NCBI RefSeq assembly: GCF_905171765.1
Contig: NC_053392.1
Span: forward strand, 338,737,010-338,801,009
From: Bufo bufo
Lineage: Eukaryota; Chordata; Amphibia; Anura; Bufonidae
DNA: 64,000 nucleotides
Direction of reading: 5' to 3'
Position 1 is the stretch's first letter; the number at the start of each line of letters is the position of its first letter. The translations under genes and the position numbers were made by a program. Below the pieces are notes generated by a model that saw only the letters and a program-made list of their open reading frames with translations, searched no databases and had not been told where the DNA came from. Below, one piece after another: positions 48,004 to 59,914 of this stretch.

Positions 48004-48338
48004 AGGGAAGCTGTCACTGGGATTTTGGGTATAGAGCTGAGGACATGGGTTGCTAGATGGCCGCTAGCACATCCGCAATATCCAGTCCCCATAGCTCTGT
48101 GTGCTTTTATTGTGTAAAAGAAACGATTTGATACATATGCAAATTAACATAAGAGTCATATCTTACTTGTGTGAATAAAAAAGAGTCATATTTTCAAGCT
48201 CTGACTCATCTCAGGGTAATTTTTTTACACAATAAAAGCACACAGAGCTATGGAGACTGGGTATTGCGGATGTGCTAGCGGTGATCTAGCAACCCATGTC
48301 CTCAGCTCTATACCCAAAATCTAGATGACAGGTTCCCT
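48004..48338. mobile_element. TTAA-flanked hairpin MITE
   Basis: A 335-bp long hairpin with ends AGGGAAGCTGTCA and TGACAGGTTCCCT (one of 13 mismatched) and TTAA at 48000-48003 and 48339-48342. The inner arms (GTATAGAGCTGAGGACATGGG and complement) are nearly perfect. Related by its ends to the elements at 5765 and 56193. Confidence 0.85.
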
Positions 48339-48875
48339 TTAACAACATTTATGCCAGAAAACTGGCTCACATTTCACCAGAAATTTAACCCAGTTCTTGG
48401 CTGGAGTAGATTTCAGTTCTGGTGCATGGGCAGCCCGTCACGTCATGCCACGAGACAACAAATTAAGTTCAGTGCACACAGTGCCAGTCTTAATAAACCT
48501 CCCACTTTGTCTCCCAGGAAGCAATGCAAGTAGCATTTGCTGCAAAGCTGTTATCCTTTATAACAGGAGTCACAGACCAGGAGTCTATAGTCCATTTTAT
48601 GAGAAGCAAAGGCAACTTATTATTTTCAAATGTTTTTATTCAAGGTTGATATGATAAAAATAATACATATATTATGTATGAAAGATGTTACTTGACAAAA
48701 TTTTAGTCCAGTATTGTATCAACAATAACAGTCCCAAATCATTTGATCAATATGAGCTGTTGAAGATAATACGTCCACCATTTGGTATATGCCAGCCATA
48801 CAAGGCAAGTCTATGGTAGGGGGGAGACACTGCATTATGACTTATGTTATATATTTCAAAGATTTGGAGATAAAG

Positions 48876-49640
48876 GGGTCATTTATTAAACAGAAATACA
48901 GCTAAACTAGGCTTTATTTCTGGCGCAGAGTGCGGCACAAAGGTTCTTTGTGCTGCAACCTGCAACTTCTCAACACTCATGCCAAAGTTGAGTTGGCACG
49001 GCATGGAATGGGATGGGCCAAGAGGCCCGTCTCATTCATCATTTTCTACGTCTGTTTTAGGTGTAGAAAATGGTCTACATGTAAGATAGCAATGAAGCTC
49101 TCTTTACATTTAGAAGCGGCGGTGGATCCACCAAAGTTATATAGAGGTCTGCGCCTCTTCATAACTCCAGCAGATCCACCGCCAGTGCAGGGCCTTATTA
49201 AGACCAGCGTCTAAAACGTGTGCTCCATAGAGGTTGAAATCCAGTGGTAAAAAAGGAGGTTTTTGGATAAAAATCTTTACCAACTAGGAAGAAGCATGGA
49301 AACCAATCAGATATCACAGGTTTTTAAAGGTTTTCTTTTATTGAGTGAAAGTACAAAGGGGGTCATTAATTAAGACCAATCTTTTAGACGCCGTTCTTAA
49401 TAACCCCTATAGCTGGCGGTGGATCCACCGAAGTTATGAATAAGCGCAGGCCTCTACATACAGTAACTGACGTATCCAGTCTAGACCATTTAGACCATTT
49501 TCTACATCTAAAACAGGCATAGAAAATGATAAATGAGACATGGCTGCCGGCCCGTCCCCTTCCCTGCCCACACCACTTCCATTTTTTTTGGACCTGGCGT
49601 GAACCTTTGCACCGCAATCTGCACCAGAAATATGCCTAAT
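48876..49640. repeat. Inverted pair of a 300-bp repeat
   Basis: First copy 48876-49216 (TCATTTATTAAACAGAAATA ... TTATTAAGACCAGCGTC); second copy 49355-49640 in reverse (TTAATTAAGACCAATC ... AGATTGCGGTGCAAAGG on the other strand). Shared words: GGCGGTGGATCCACC(A/G)AAGTTAT and TAAAACAGG/CCTGTTTTAG...GTAGAAAATGG. Likely two insertions of one MITE or SINE-like family in opposite directions. Confidence 0.7.
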
Positions 49641-50840
49641 TGCCAGAAACATATTTGACAATAAGCAGATTGTAAAGGGGTAGAAGAGTGGAAGAAACAG
49701 GGGAAAGGAGGCAGTTGGCCATATTCTTTGGATTATAAGACACACTATTTAGCATTTTCACATGACTTTCTAAATAGGGGAAAAATGACATTTAAAAAAG
49801 GCTTATGTTCTTTTTCTGGCGTCTTTCTGCACTTTTGTGTTTTTAGTGGTGTTTTTTTTTTTTGCACCTGCATTTCTTTAGTGCTTATTCGAAATAAAAA
49901 CACAAACATCTATGGGAAATATGAATCATGAGACTCCCATCCCTTGCAAATGAGGAGGCACCTGTGACCCAGAGTTCCATATTACATTACATTTACATAG
50001 TATAGAATGTAGTATGCAATATACAAAAACAGGTTGTACATATTTATCAAATGAAATGACATTTTTAGGCTGAAAAATACGTATTTCATTACCAGAATCA
50101 GAATAAATCTGACCTGACCCATATCTGACTATTTTCATAGCTATACATACACACAATATTTATTACTTTTCCAACATATTTCTCAGTATTCCACTTCACC
50201 AAAAAATTATATTTCTAGGAACACAAATAACTAAAAATAAAAGTACACAGAAGAGAAACATTAAAGGCAGTTTGGGGGCATTTTTTGTTATGATGGCATT
50301 TTGCTCATTGTGGGCTAAAAATATATTTTTAAATTAGTCTTTATTAAAATATTGCGCTGTTCTGTCAAAAAGGGTTAACCATTTTTCTAGCTTTGTGAAT
50401 TCTACTTTCAGTTTCACTTGGTGGTGGTCATCTAATAAACCTTATTTCTAAATTACAAAGAGGTCATAAAAACTTATCATTAATATCATAGTAGGCCTTC
50501 ATTGAGAGATATTCCCTCATAGGACAGTGTATTCTTAGAGCCATATTGATGTTAAAATAATGATTCTGATGGACATTGCCTGGTAATGTGCCCCATGTAT
50601 TTTTCTGTATCAAATTGCCATAGTGTCATCCTTCTTTCCAATGTCTGATCTATATTATGAATTTTGATTAATAAAAATTTCTATATATTTTATGATATTA
50701 GTCCCATTGATCCGTTTTTGTGGTTTAATTTCCAGAAAGCAGATTTGTAAACCGTTCCATACTTTGTGTAACTGTGTACATTTAGGCTCAAAAATGTCAG
50801 TGCTACAGAAGGATTCCGAAAGACCCAGTAGCAGCACCAA
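49641..50840. other. Unassigned AT-rich intron sequence
   Basis: No gene and no recognised repeat. Confidence 0.35.
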
Positions 50841-51518
50841 TAATGAAGAAATACAGGCAGCACCCAATTAGGTAATGGTGAAATAAAGTGTTCTTTTAAT
50901 CCATATTGTAACAATCATGGTACATGTGATGTTTCGGCTACACCTTAGTCTTCATCAAGCATACATACAACAGAAGTGCACAAACCTACATACCTATGTG
51001 ACACAGGAAGTGCATCGCATTGCACTTCAGCAAAAAAATCTAATGTGTACCAATGAACACAAGTACCTAGACATCCCACATGCTGATTGTGTAATAATAT
51101 ATATGAAAATTAATAAAAATGCGATATCATGGCAGAGGTACCTGTGTCCTATCGCACATGATGGATAAATTCATTGTGTACACTATGTGGTACAGATCGG
51201 CTTGCGCCGATGTGGACATGCACATCACATACTGTACGCACCAAGTTCATCCGCCATGTGCAATAGGACACAGATTCCTCTGTCATGACATCTAGTGATT
51301 GCCTAATAATATATATAAATATTAATAAAGATGCAATCAGCATGTAGGATGTCTAGGTACTTATGCTCATTGGTACACATTTGATTTTCGCTGAAGTGCA
51401 CTTCGATGCACTTCCTGTGTCACGGTTGTGACATCAAGTCACATGGGTATATAAGCTTGTGCACTTCTGTTGTATGTATGCTTGATGAAGGTTAAGGTGT
51501 AGCCGAAATGTCACATGT
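50841..51518. mobile_element. Second inverted pair of PLE 3' ends
   Basis: The left half, read on the minus strand, gives TATGCTTGATGAAGACTAAGG, TGTAGCCGAAACATCACATG, then ATTAAAAGAACACTTTATTTCACC and GGGTGCTGCCTGTATTTCTTC, the same plan as the PLE 3' end at 22.2-22.3 kb. The right half on the plus strand has the same sequence up to TGTAGCCGAAATGTCACATGTAC and stops, followed by a SINE. The centre is near 51200. No coding sequence remains. Confidence 0.6.
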
Positions 51519-51522
51519 ACGG

Positions 51523-51680
51523 TTATAGCACTGGTGCTTTGCAGTGCTGGAGTCCTAGGTTCGAATCCGACCAAGGACAACATCTGCATGGAGTTTATAT
51601 GTTCTCCCTGTGTTTGCGTGATTTTCCCTGGTTCTCTGGTTTCCTCCCACACTCCAAAGACATACTGATAGGGAACAGGC
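51523..51680 (+). repeat. tRNA-derived SINE
   Basis: TAGCACTGGTGCTTTGCAGTGCTGGAGTCCTAGGTTCGAATCC contains a good B box. It is followed by the conserved body ATCTGCATGGAGTTTATATG, TTCTCCCTGTGTTTGCGTG and CTCCCACACTCCAAAGACATACTGATAGG, a SINE body widespread in vertebrates. The A box is weak. A minus-strand open frame here only reads through the SINE. Confidence 0.8.
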
Positions 51681-51681
51681 T

Positions 51682-51870
51682 ACTTTCACACTTGTATTGT
51701 TGTTTTCCAGTATGGAGATCCGGCAGAGGATCTCAATACCGGAAAAAAACGTTTCCGTTTAGTCCTTATGCATTCTGAATTAAAAGAGATCCGTTCAGGA
51801 TGCATCAGGATGTCTTCCGTTCTGTCAGTATTCAGTTTTGTGACGGGACATAAAACCGCTGCAAGCTGTA
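51682..51870. mobile_element. Truncated Harbinger-type MITE
   Basis: GGCTACTTTCACACTTGTATTGTTG followed by CCGGCAGAGGATCTCAATACCGG and GATCCGTTCAGGATGCATCAGGATGTCTTCCG, words shared with the MITEs at 37397 and 41986. Only the left part is present. Confidence 0.6.
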
Positions 51871-52990
51871 GTTTGCAGACCCCAGGCATAGCCGTGTTGG
51901 TGGTAGTAGTAGTGGCACCCGTAGTGGCAGTTTTGGGGGCAGCAACAGTGGCAGTCGTGGCAAATGCAGAGCAGAGGGGAGGGGCCAAAGAACCCATCAT
52001 GATATCCCACAGTCTGATAGAAGCAGCAGGAAGAGGGACGATGACGATTGTGTGCCGGTCAGGACCTGTGTGCCGAGGAGGAGGCAACATCCGAGGAGGA
52101 GAATGATGGTGTCTGCTTCGGGATCTGGTGATGCCGCTAACACTGTGGAAGGGTTAGGCCCAAAACGTGCCACAGCTAAGCCAAGCTCAGTTGCCGCTAG
52201 CTCTGCGCAAGTATCTCCTGTCTGGTAGCTTTTCTCTATGCCGCCAGAAGCATTGCCCTGTGCAAGCCGTGCAAGAACAAAATAAGACGTGGGCAGGCAA
52301 ACACAAATGCAGGCTCTATTGAACCACAAGAAGTAGCATCACCCCATCCCACGGGCAAGCAACGGTGGCAGTCAGCAACAATAGTTCCCTCCTTCTCCCG
52401 GTCCCCCTTGCGGCATCCAGGTTGCATCCACAGGAAGTACGGAGTCTTTCACACCGTCATCATCCCTTTCTGCTTCTCCTGCTCAGACTTCTTCTCCGCT
52501 CCATCATCAGCCTTTGATAATGGAATGCGTGGCCAGGAAACAACTCTGCACGTCCAGCAATCCACTGGTGCGCAAGCTTAATTCCCACCTAGCCAAGTTA
52601 CTGGTGGTTCACTTGCCGCCGTACCATTTAGTTGAGTCTACTGCTTTCAAGTCAGCTGATGGCATGTGCTCAGCTTTGCTGGAAGATACCTAGCCTGCAT
52701 TATTTCTCTCAAAAAAGCAAGCCGTGGACAATGTCTGCCGCTCCCTGCGATTCTTGCTCTGCGGCAATGATCACACTACAGTGAACACCTAAAGCAGCTC
52801 TTACGGGCAGGGACAGTATATGTCTTTCACATCCCACTGGGTTAATGTTTTTTGCTGCAGCAGTGAGGCAGCTCCCCGGCAACGAGGCCAGGTCTTTTTA
52901 ATGGCCTCCCAACTATTGTGTTGGCCTGGCTCCCATACCAGGCATTTATCCGCCTCCTCCTTGAGATATATCATTGGCAGAAAAGGGTTA
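51871..52990 (+). other. Decayed coding-like sequence, possibly a hAT/ZBED relic
   Basis: Higher GC and purine-coded texture than the neighbours. Around 52240-52300 a plus-strand frame reads AICK/ALCKPCKNKIRRG-like sequence resembling the CxxC part of a BED zinc finger. Near 52515-52690 another frame reads PLVRKLNSHLAKLLVVHLPP. Frames break often. I cannot assign it; a degraded hAT-type transposase or retroelement gene is possible. Confidence 0.3.
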
Positions 52991-53479
52991 AAGGGGTTGT
53001 CCTGCTGATAGTTTTTTTATGCTACTTTGGGCCTTAAAAAAAATTAAGGAAATCATACTCACCTCTTTCAATCTCTCATCCACTTTTATTTTGACACTCC
53101 CTGGGTCCTGCTCGTCTCTGCTTCCAAATCACTGACCGAAGTGGGTCACTGCTGCTCCACTGATTGGCCGGAACACATATTGTGTATCTGTCTTCATACA
53201 CAGAAAATTTCAGTGAATAGTGAGGGTGGTGAATAGTTGATTAGTGCTTCTCTTCTAGAACACTGCAGACTCACAACTGTTACTCAACTGAATTCTGTTC
53301 AGCAACTATTAACCACATATTTAACAGCATATAATTTAATATCGGTTGATTCGAGTGGGCCATTATGTTGACCTTTTATCAAACTGATCACTGACTTGGT
53401 GATCAGATAAAATTTTCTTTCAGGCAACTGGAAAGATGGCTGCATCCATAAAAAACAGAAATATGCTTTTATGCTTTAA

Positions 53480-53887
53480 AGAGGTTGTCTCACTTCAGCA
53501 AATGGCATTTATTACATAGACAAAGTTATTACAAGGTACTAGATTCATTTTTCCATCACATTATACACTGTTCATATCCCGGGGTTACGACCACTGTGCA
53601 ATCCAGCAGCGGTGGCCGTGCTAGCACACTATAGGAAAAAGCGCCAGCCTATGTGCACTCCCTTGGTTCTGGCCACCAGGGAGCCTGGCGCCTTTTCCTA
53701 TAGTGTGCAGGCACTGCTGGATTGCAGGGTGGTCTGTAACCCCTGAATACAAGCAGTGTATAATGTGATGGAAAAATTAATCAAGCAAGCAAAGGAGGCA
53801 ATATGGACAATCACAGTACAATAGTAAGTGACTTGTAATAACTTTGACTACACGATAAATGCAATTTGCTGAAGTGAGACAACCCTT
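53480..53887. mobile_element. TTAA-type hairpin MITE
   Basis: AGAGGTTGTCTCACTTCAGCAAATGGCATTTA at the left pairs with TAAATGCAATTTGCTGAAGTGAGACAACCCTT at the right; TTAA at 53476-53479 and 53888-53891. The central part is also palindromic (TGCACTCCCTTGG / GGAGCCTGGCGCC). Non-coding. Confidence 0.8.
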
Positions 53888-53891
53888 TTAA

Positions 53892-56188
53892 TTTCTGAAA
53901 CTCGAGAGATAAAAAAAAAAGGAATACAATGTTACAATATTTTTATCTAAAGTATATAGTATGTACCTGAGGTAGTCAAATCAGTAGATTGAGATGCCTT
54001 CTGTGTATGTGTCTCCACAAAACAAAACATCATTAAAAAGGCCAAGAAATAGATAAAAGTGAGCACCTTATATTTAAAGCACAAGAAACAGCCTAAACAG
54101 AGTTAATTCTCTTCTAAACGTTTATTCTTTTTCATAACACAGTACAGTACAGTACACTGTAGTGGTCATGCCTGGTTACTGCAGCACTGCTACCTATAAG
54201 ATTATACATCCGCATATTTACTATCATATCATGCAGGATGTTTAGTATCTTTTTTTCCATGATATTTCATTATTTTTTATTTGTCTTGAAGGAGTGGCAC
54301 CTTCAGGTGTGAATGCGCATCTATCTTGGAAGTAGCATTCTTGTGCACTTTTGCCCCACCTATCTAATAGGTGACCTTGATTAAGGTGGTACATATAGCT
54401 GTGTGTGCTCCTCCTCCTCTTATCGGTTGCTTGGTGCACACAGAGGCAATTAGGAGCAACACACTATATGTGCAGGCTCTGCTCTACTGAATATAGATGC
54501 CCATACGGAATAGGTAGGTTTCGAGTAGGACCTGCCTGACTGAGCCCACCTTGGCGCAGGTAGGTGGGCACAGATGTGTTTTGATCAAAATATATTGGCT
54601 AAGAGTCTCAGATTTTATCATTAGAATGAGGGCTGAGTCCATATATTATGTATGCATCTATTGTTTTAGTGCATTATTTTCAGTAACTTTATAAATGTAG
54701 CCATGCATATCCGCATATTTACCATTGTATCATGCAGGATGTTTTGTACCTTTTTTCCGTGATTAGGCCATCAGAATCAAACTACCAGAAAACCTGTTTG
54801 TGACTGCCTCTCAAAAAGCTTAGGCAGCAGATACTTAGCCAAGTTTTCATAGTAATATTTGGGGTGTGACATGAGAACTCTTCATGTATGCAAGTTAATT
54901 TGTTTAAAACCTTGGCGTGATTTCAAAATCAGAAAATGCTGGAAGCTACTCAAACCTCAACTCACCACCTGTTTGTATGCATCAACCTTTGATGCACTAA
55001 TCAGAATAGATTTCCTTACATTTTAAAGGGAATGTATTAATTTTGGTTAAATTATATTTCAGCATGTAAATAAGAAAAATAATATTTTTAACGTTTTAGC
55101 TTTTTTAACCTTCATTTTTACAAACTTCCGAGGGAGCGGTCATATTGAAGAGGCACATCCTTCTTGCCATAGTGTATGCGCTTTATGGCAGCTGCAATGA
55201 ATGGGAGTTGTTTGTCAGAGAAACATTAGTAAAATAAACCCCTAACAGTTTTGCCAGAGCTTTGCTCGGGCTTTGAGAAAATAAACTTACAGTTCAGCCT
55301 GAGCAAAGCATGTGCAGCAGAGCAAGGTGGGGGGAAGGCAGCTTTAACATTTCATATCTTTGGCTGTGTAACAGCTAGAGTTATGGATCTGCTTTTTTAA
55401 AGTTGGCAATCTAAGACCAGAATCTAAACATTAGCTAAAAAGAAAAAAAGTAAAAGCAGGTTTCAGTTGCTTTCACTCCCAACTCAGTTACTAAAGGCTA
55501 TTTCTCCCTACCTATAGCAGCTAATGCTTCTGGTCATGATTTAAAGCTTAGATTATCAGCTTTGAAAGAAGACCAGGCTCATATCTCTGGCTGCTACATA
55601 GCCATGATATGAAGGGTTAAAGCCCTCCCCCTTCAGCTGACTGTGATTACAGCTAGTCACAAGAAGGAGATGGAAGGCAGGGGAAGAGCTGACAGGTTAC
55701 AGGGAAAAGAGAAAAAAAAAATCCACTCTTATGACCCCAGGGGGAAGGTTACATGGACGGTGGTGACAACGGCGGTGGTAGTGGTGAGTCTTTTTCCAGA
55801 AAAGTAGTGAGATGAGTGCTTGCCCATCTAATCACCCCTTTGCTTTAATTATGCTACCCAGACATTTACTACTGCCCAGATCACGGCATCAAAGAGGAAT
55901 ATCTAATATATTAGTCCTCACATGGTTATGTTGTCCGAAAAATAAAAATGTTCTGGGTCTTTGAATGCAGCGACACAAAAACAGATTATTTTGTAAAAAC
56001 AAGCGTTTTTATTGTGCAAGTAATATAACATAATAAAAACTACATAAATTTGGCATCAACATAATTGTACCCATAGAATAAAGTTATCATATTACTTATA
56101 CCACACAGTGAATGCAGTAAACATTAATCCCATAAAATAATGTTAAAATTGTTGTTTTTTATCTTCATAGTGTTAATGTCTTGACTTA
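53892..56188. other. Unassigned intron sequence
   Basis: No gene. A short dispersed duplication: ATCCGCATATTTACTATCATATCATGCAGGATG (about 54208) and a near copy at about 54707. Purine-rich stretch near 55680-55740. Otherwise nothing recognised. Confidence 0.35.
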
Positions 56189-56192
56189 TTAA

Positions 56193-56690
56193 AAGGGAAC
56201 CTGTCATCAACTTTATGCTGCCCATACAATCGGCAGTATAAAGTATAGACAGGTTAGTTGATTTCAGCGATCTCTCATTTATAAGTTAAAAGTAAGTGGT
56301 TGCTGCGAACCAACATCACAATCATTGCAGACTAGGCCTGGAAAAGAGTCCCGGCCACCTGAGAAGAGTCCTGGTTATTCATGAATTCCTGCTCTCCCTG
56401 CCCACCTGCTGATGACTGACCGTCTTCTACCTAGTTTTCTCCCTTTCTCTGTAGGAGAGAACTGCCAATCATCAGCAGATGGGTGGGGAGAGCAGGAGAT
56501 TATGAATAACCAGGATTCTTCTCAAGTAGATTTGGCTCTTTTCAAGGCCTGTGCTGCAATGATTGTGATGTTGGTTCTCGGCAACCACTTACTTTTAGCT
56601 CATGAGTGACACACCGCTGAAATCAGCATTTCTGTCACTATTTTATGCTGCCCTCAGTGAGGTCAGCATGAAGTTGATGACAGGTTCCCT
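56193..56690. mobile_element. TTAA-flanked hairpin MITE
   Basis: Ends AGGGAACCTGTCATCAACTT and AAGTTGATGACAGGTTCCCT are perfect inverted repeats; TTAA at 56189-56192 (one extra A) and 56691-56694. The inner arms around TTCTCAGGTGGCC/GGAGAGCAGG also pair. Same family as 5765-6178. Confidence 0.85.
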
Positions 56691-56694
56691 TTAA

Positions 56695-57562
56695 AGGCTG
56701 TATTTTTTTAAAGTTTTTTTTTTAGGTAGATGATTGCTAACAAGCATTTGTAAGAACGCTCGTTAGCGATCATCTTGCAGTGTAATATTGCCGATGATGG
56801 CCTGATGAAAGCACAAACGCTCGTTCATCGGGCAATTGTGATTTTTAAGTACACCTAAAAATCATTGTTTGTTGGCGGCAGATCGTGGTGTCTAATAGCG
56901 ATCACTATGCTGTGGAGGAGATCGCTGCATGTAATGGCCGGTGTCTCCTCCACTAGCAAGCAAGCGATTTGCGTGAGGGAATGGTTCCCTCCTGACAATT
57001 GCTTGCTCAATTGGCCTGTGTAATACAGCAGCATAACAGAGCTGTCACTATTTGTGTTCTGTTTTAATCTATGCAGCAAAGTGGACAGGAAATATGCAGA
57101 AATCAGGAAATGTCATCTTATTGTACGTGCTGCTGTGGCTAGATTTAAAACTTTTCTTCTATAGCTGGTCACATCAAAAGTAATCGAAAATAATCAGAAT
57201 TTAATTATAGGTTATTATCTGAATATACATTTATTTTAAAGGGCACACAAGCAGAGAGGAGTTTGAAAAGGGCAGAGATGGAGTAAGCTGCCTCTCCATT
57301 TAAAGCCTGAGGGACTGACAAATATAGCCAAGCTCCATTCAAACTTGTTCAAAGTTTTACAGTGAGGAGAAATGGGGGGAGCATGGGACCCCTGTTCTAT
57401 TTACTGGTGAGGGTTCCAGCACTAGCATCCCAGTGATATGACATTTACAGCCTATCCTGTGGCTTGGTGATAAATGGTGGTTGTGGGAATACCCCATAAA
57501 TTCTTTGAACGAGATTCACATTCATGTGAGTACATACTAAGCAAATCCTTAAAACTATAATA
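56695..57562. other. Unassigned intron sequence with an eroded MITE
   Basis: From 56730 to 57030 words such as GATGATTGCTAACAAGC, AACGCTCGTTAGCGATCATC and AAACGCTCGTTCATCGGGCAATTGTG recall the hairpin piece at 59945-60050. No gene. Confidence 0.4.
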
Positions 57563-57564
57563 TA

Positions 57565-59101
57565 CACCCTGTACAGAATTATTAGGCAAATGAGTATTTT
57601 GACCACATCATCCACTTTATGCATGTTGTCTTACTCCAAGCTGTATAGGCTCGAAAGCCTACTACCAATTAAGCATATTAGGTGATGTGCATCTCTGTAA
57701 TGAGAAGGGGTGTGGTCTAATGACATCAACACCCTATATCAGGTGTGCATAATTATTATTATTAGGCAAAATGGGTCAAAAGAAGGACTTGACAGGCTCA
57801 GAAAAGTCAAAAATAGTGAGATATCTTGCAGAGGGATCCAGCACTCTTAAAATTGCAAAGCTTCTGAAGCGTGATCATCGAACAATCAAGCGTTTCATTC
57901 AAAATAGTCAACAGGGTCGCAAGAAGCGTGTGGAAAAACCAAGGCGCAAAATAACTGCCCATGAACTGAGAAAAGTCAAGCATGCCACTTGCCACCAGTT
58001 TGGCCATATTTCAGAGCTGCAACATCACTGGAGTGCCCAAAAGCACAAGGTGTGCAATACTCAGAGACATGGCCAAGGTAAGAAAGGCTGAAAGACGACC
58101 ACCACTGAACAAGACACACAAGCTGAAACGTCAAGACTGGGCCAAGAAATATCTCAAGACTGATTTTTCTAAGTTTTTATGGACTAATGAAATCAGAGTG
58201 AGTCTTGATGGGCCAGATGGATGGGCCCGTGGCTGGATTGGTAAAGGGCAGAGAGCTCCAGTCCGACTCAGACGCCAGCAAGGTGGAGGTGGAGTACTGG
58301 TTTGGGCTGGTATCATCAAAGATGAGCTTGTGGGGCCTTTTCGGGTTGAGGATGGAGTCAAGCTCAACTCCCAGTCCTACTGCCAGTTTCTGGAAGACAC
58401 CTTCTTCAAGCAGTGGTACAGGAAGAAGTCTGCATCCTTCAAGAAAAACATGATTTTCATGCAGGACAATGCTCCATCACACGCGTCCAAGTACTCCACA
58501 GCGTGGCTGGCAAGAAAGGGTATAAAAGAAGAAAATCTAATGACATGGCCTCCTTGTTCACCTGATCTGAACCCCATTGAGAACCTGTGGTCCATCATCA
58601 AATGTGAGATTTACAAGGAGGGAAAACAGTACACCTCTCTGAACAGTGTCTGGGAGGCTGTGGTTGCTGCTGCACGCAATGTTGATGGTGAACAGATCAA
58701 AACACTGACAGAATCCATGGATGGCAGGCTTTTGAGTGTCCTTGCAAAGAAAGGTGGCTATATTGGTCACTGATTTGTTTTTGTTTTGTTTTTGAATGTC
58801 AGAAATGTATATTTGTGAATGTTGAGATGTTATATTGGTTTCACTGGTAAAAATAAATAATTGAAATGGGTATATATTATTTTTTTGTTAAGTTGCCTAA
58901 TAATTATGCACAGTAATAGTCACCTGCACACACAGATATCCCCCTAAAATAGCTAAACTAAAAACAAACTAAAAACTACTTCCAAAAATATTCAGCTTTG
59001 ATATTAATGAGTTTTTTGGGTTCATTGAGAACATGGTTGTTGTTCAATAATAAAATTAATCCTCAAAAATACAACTTGCCTAATAATTCTGCACTCCCTG
59101 T
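57565..59101 (+). mobile_element. Tc1/mariner-type element with DD37E transposase
   Basis: A 1537-bp element bounded by TA (57563-57564, 59102-59103). The inverted ends share CAGAATTATTAGGCAA, preceded by slightly different 10-bp tips. A second, inner copy of the end (GCCTAATAATTATGCACAG near 58892; GCATAATTATTATTATTAGGC near 57748) gives direct repeats inside each end. One transposase gene with a frameshift. The spacing of the catalytic residues sets it apart from the DD34E elements elsewhere in the window. Confidence 0.9.
57771..58773 (+). pseudogene. DD37E transposase, frameshifted and D-to-N at the active site
   Basis: N-terminal piece from ATG 57771 (MGQKKDLTGSEKSKIVRYLA; helix-turn-helix with HRTIKRFIQ). 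At about 57980 the reading moves to another frame (MPLATSLAIFQSC onward), most simply a short deletion that is not a multiple of three. The catalytic domain then runs to TGA at 58771. The first acidic residue is Asn in FLWTNEIRV where this fold needs Asp. The second is Asp in MQDNAPSH and the third Glu in DLNPIENLW, with 37 residues between them (DD37E, as described for the TRT group of Tc1-like elements). Both lesions would abolish activity. Confidence 0.88.
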
Positions 59102-59103
59102 AC

Positions 59104-59356
<253 letters not shown>

Positions 59357-59473
59357 CTACAATGTAAAAATGAATATTTTTGTATTCAAACGCATCTATG
59401 CATGTATTTTCAAGAGAGAGCAGAATGTTATGCCTTAAACAGGTTTTATGAGAGTTACAAATTGATGACTTAA

Positions 59474-59910
59474 AGGGGTTATCCCATGACTAACGTAAAA
59501 AATGACAATCGAACATTGTATAGTGCACAACAATCTCTTTCTAACAAACCCAGAACCAGCCCTGTACCTCACATGGATCCAGAGATCTCCCCATTCATTG
59601 CTCTGCTAGACATATCAAGCCGACAGCTCAAGGGAGGTGTCTTTTCTGCTGCAGCTAAGGAGGCGTGTCCATGCTCTCCCAATCACAGCTCAGGAGGCAG
59701 TTGAAGGATGAGCACTGAGCATGTGCGGCCTTCTCAGTGAGCAGAACAAAGAAATAGGGGGGGGGAAAAAGCAGGTTGCGCTATACAGATACATTTTATT
59801 GAATAACTCAGTGGCCATGCTAAATTTTTAATTACATACAATTACAAAAGTATTCAGATCCAGGTGCTGATTTGAAAACTGTAGAATATATTTTTCATGG
59901 GACAACCCAT
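59474..59910. mobile_element. TTAA-flanked MITE in the CDK19 intron
   Basis: Left end AGGGGTTATCCCATGA and right end TCATGGGACAACCCAT, TTAA at 59470-59473 and 59911-59914. 437 bp, non-coding. Lies about 120 bp upstream (in gene order) of the HRDL exon. Confidence 0.75.
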
Positions 59911-59914
59911 TTAA

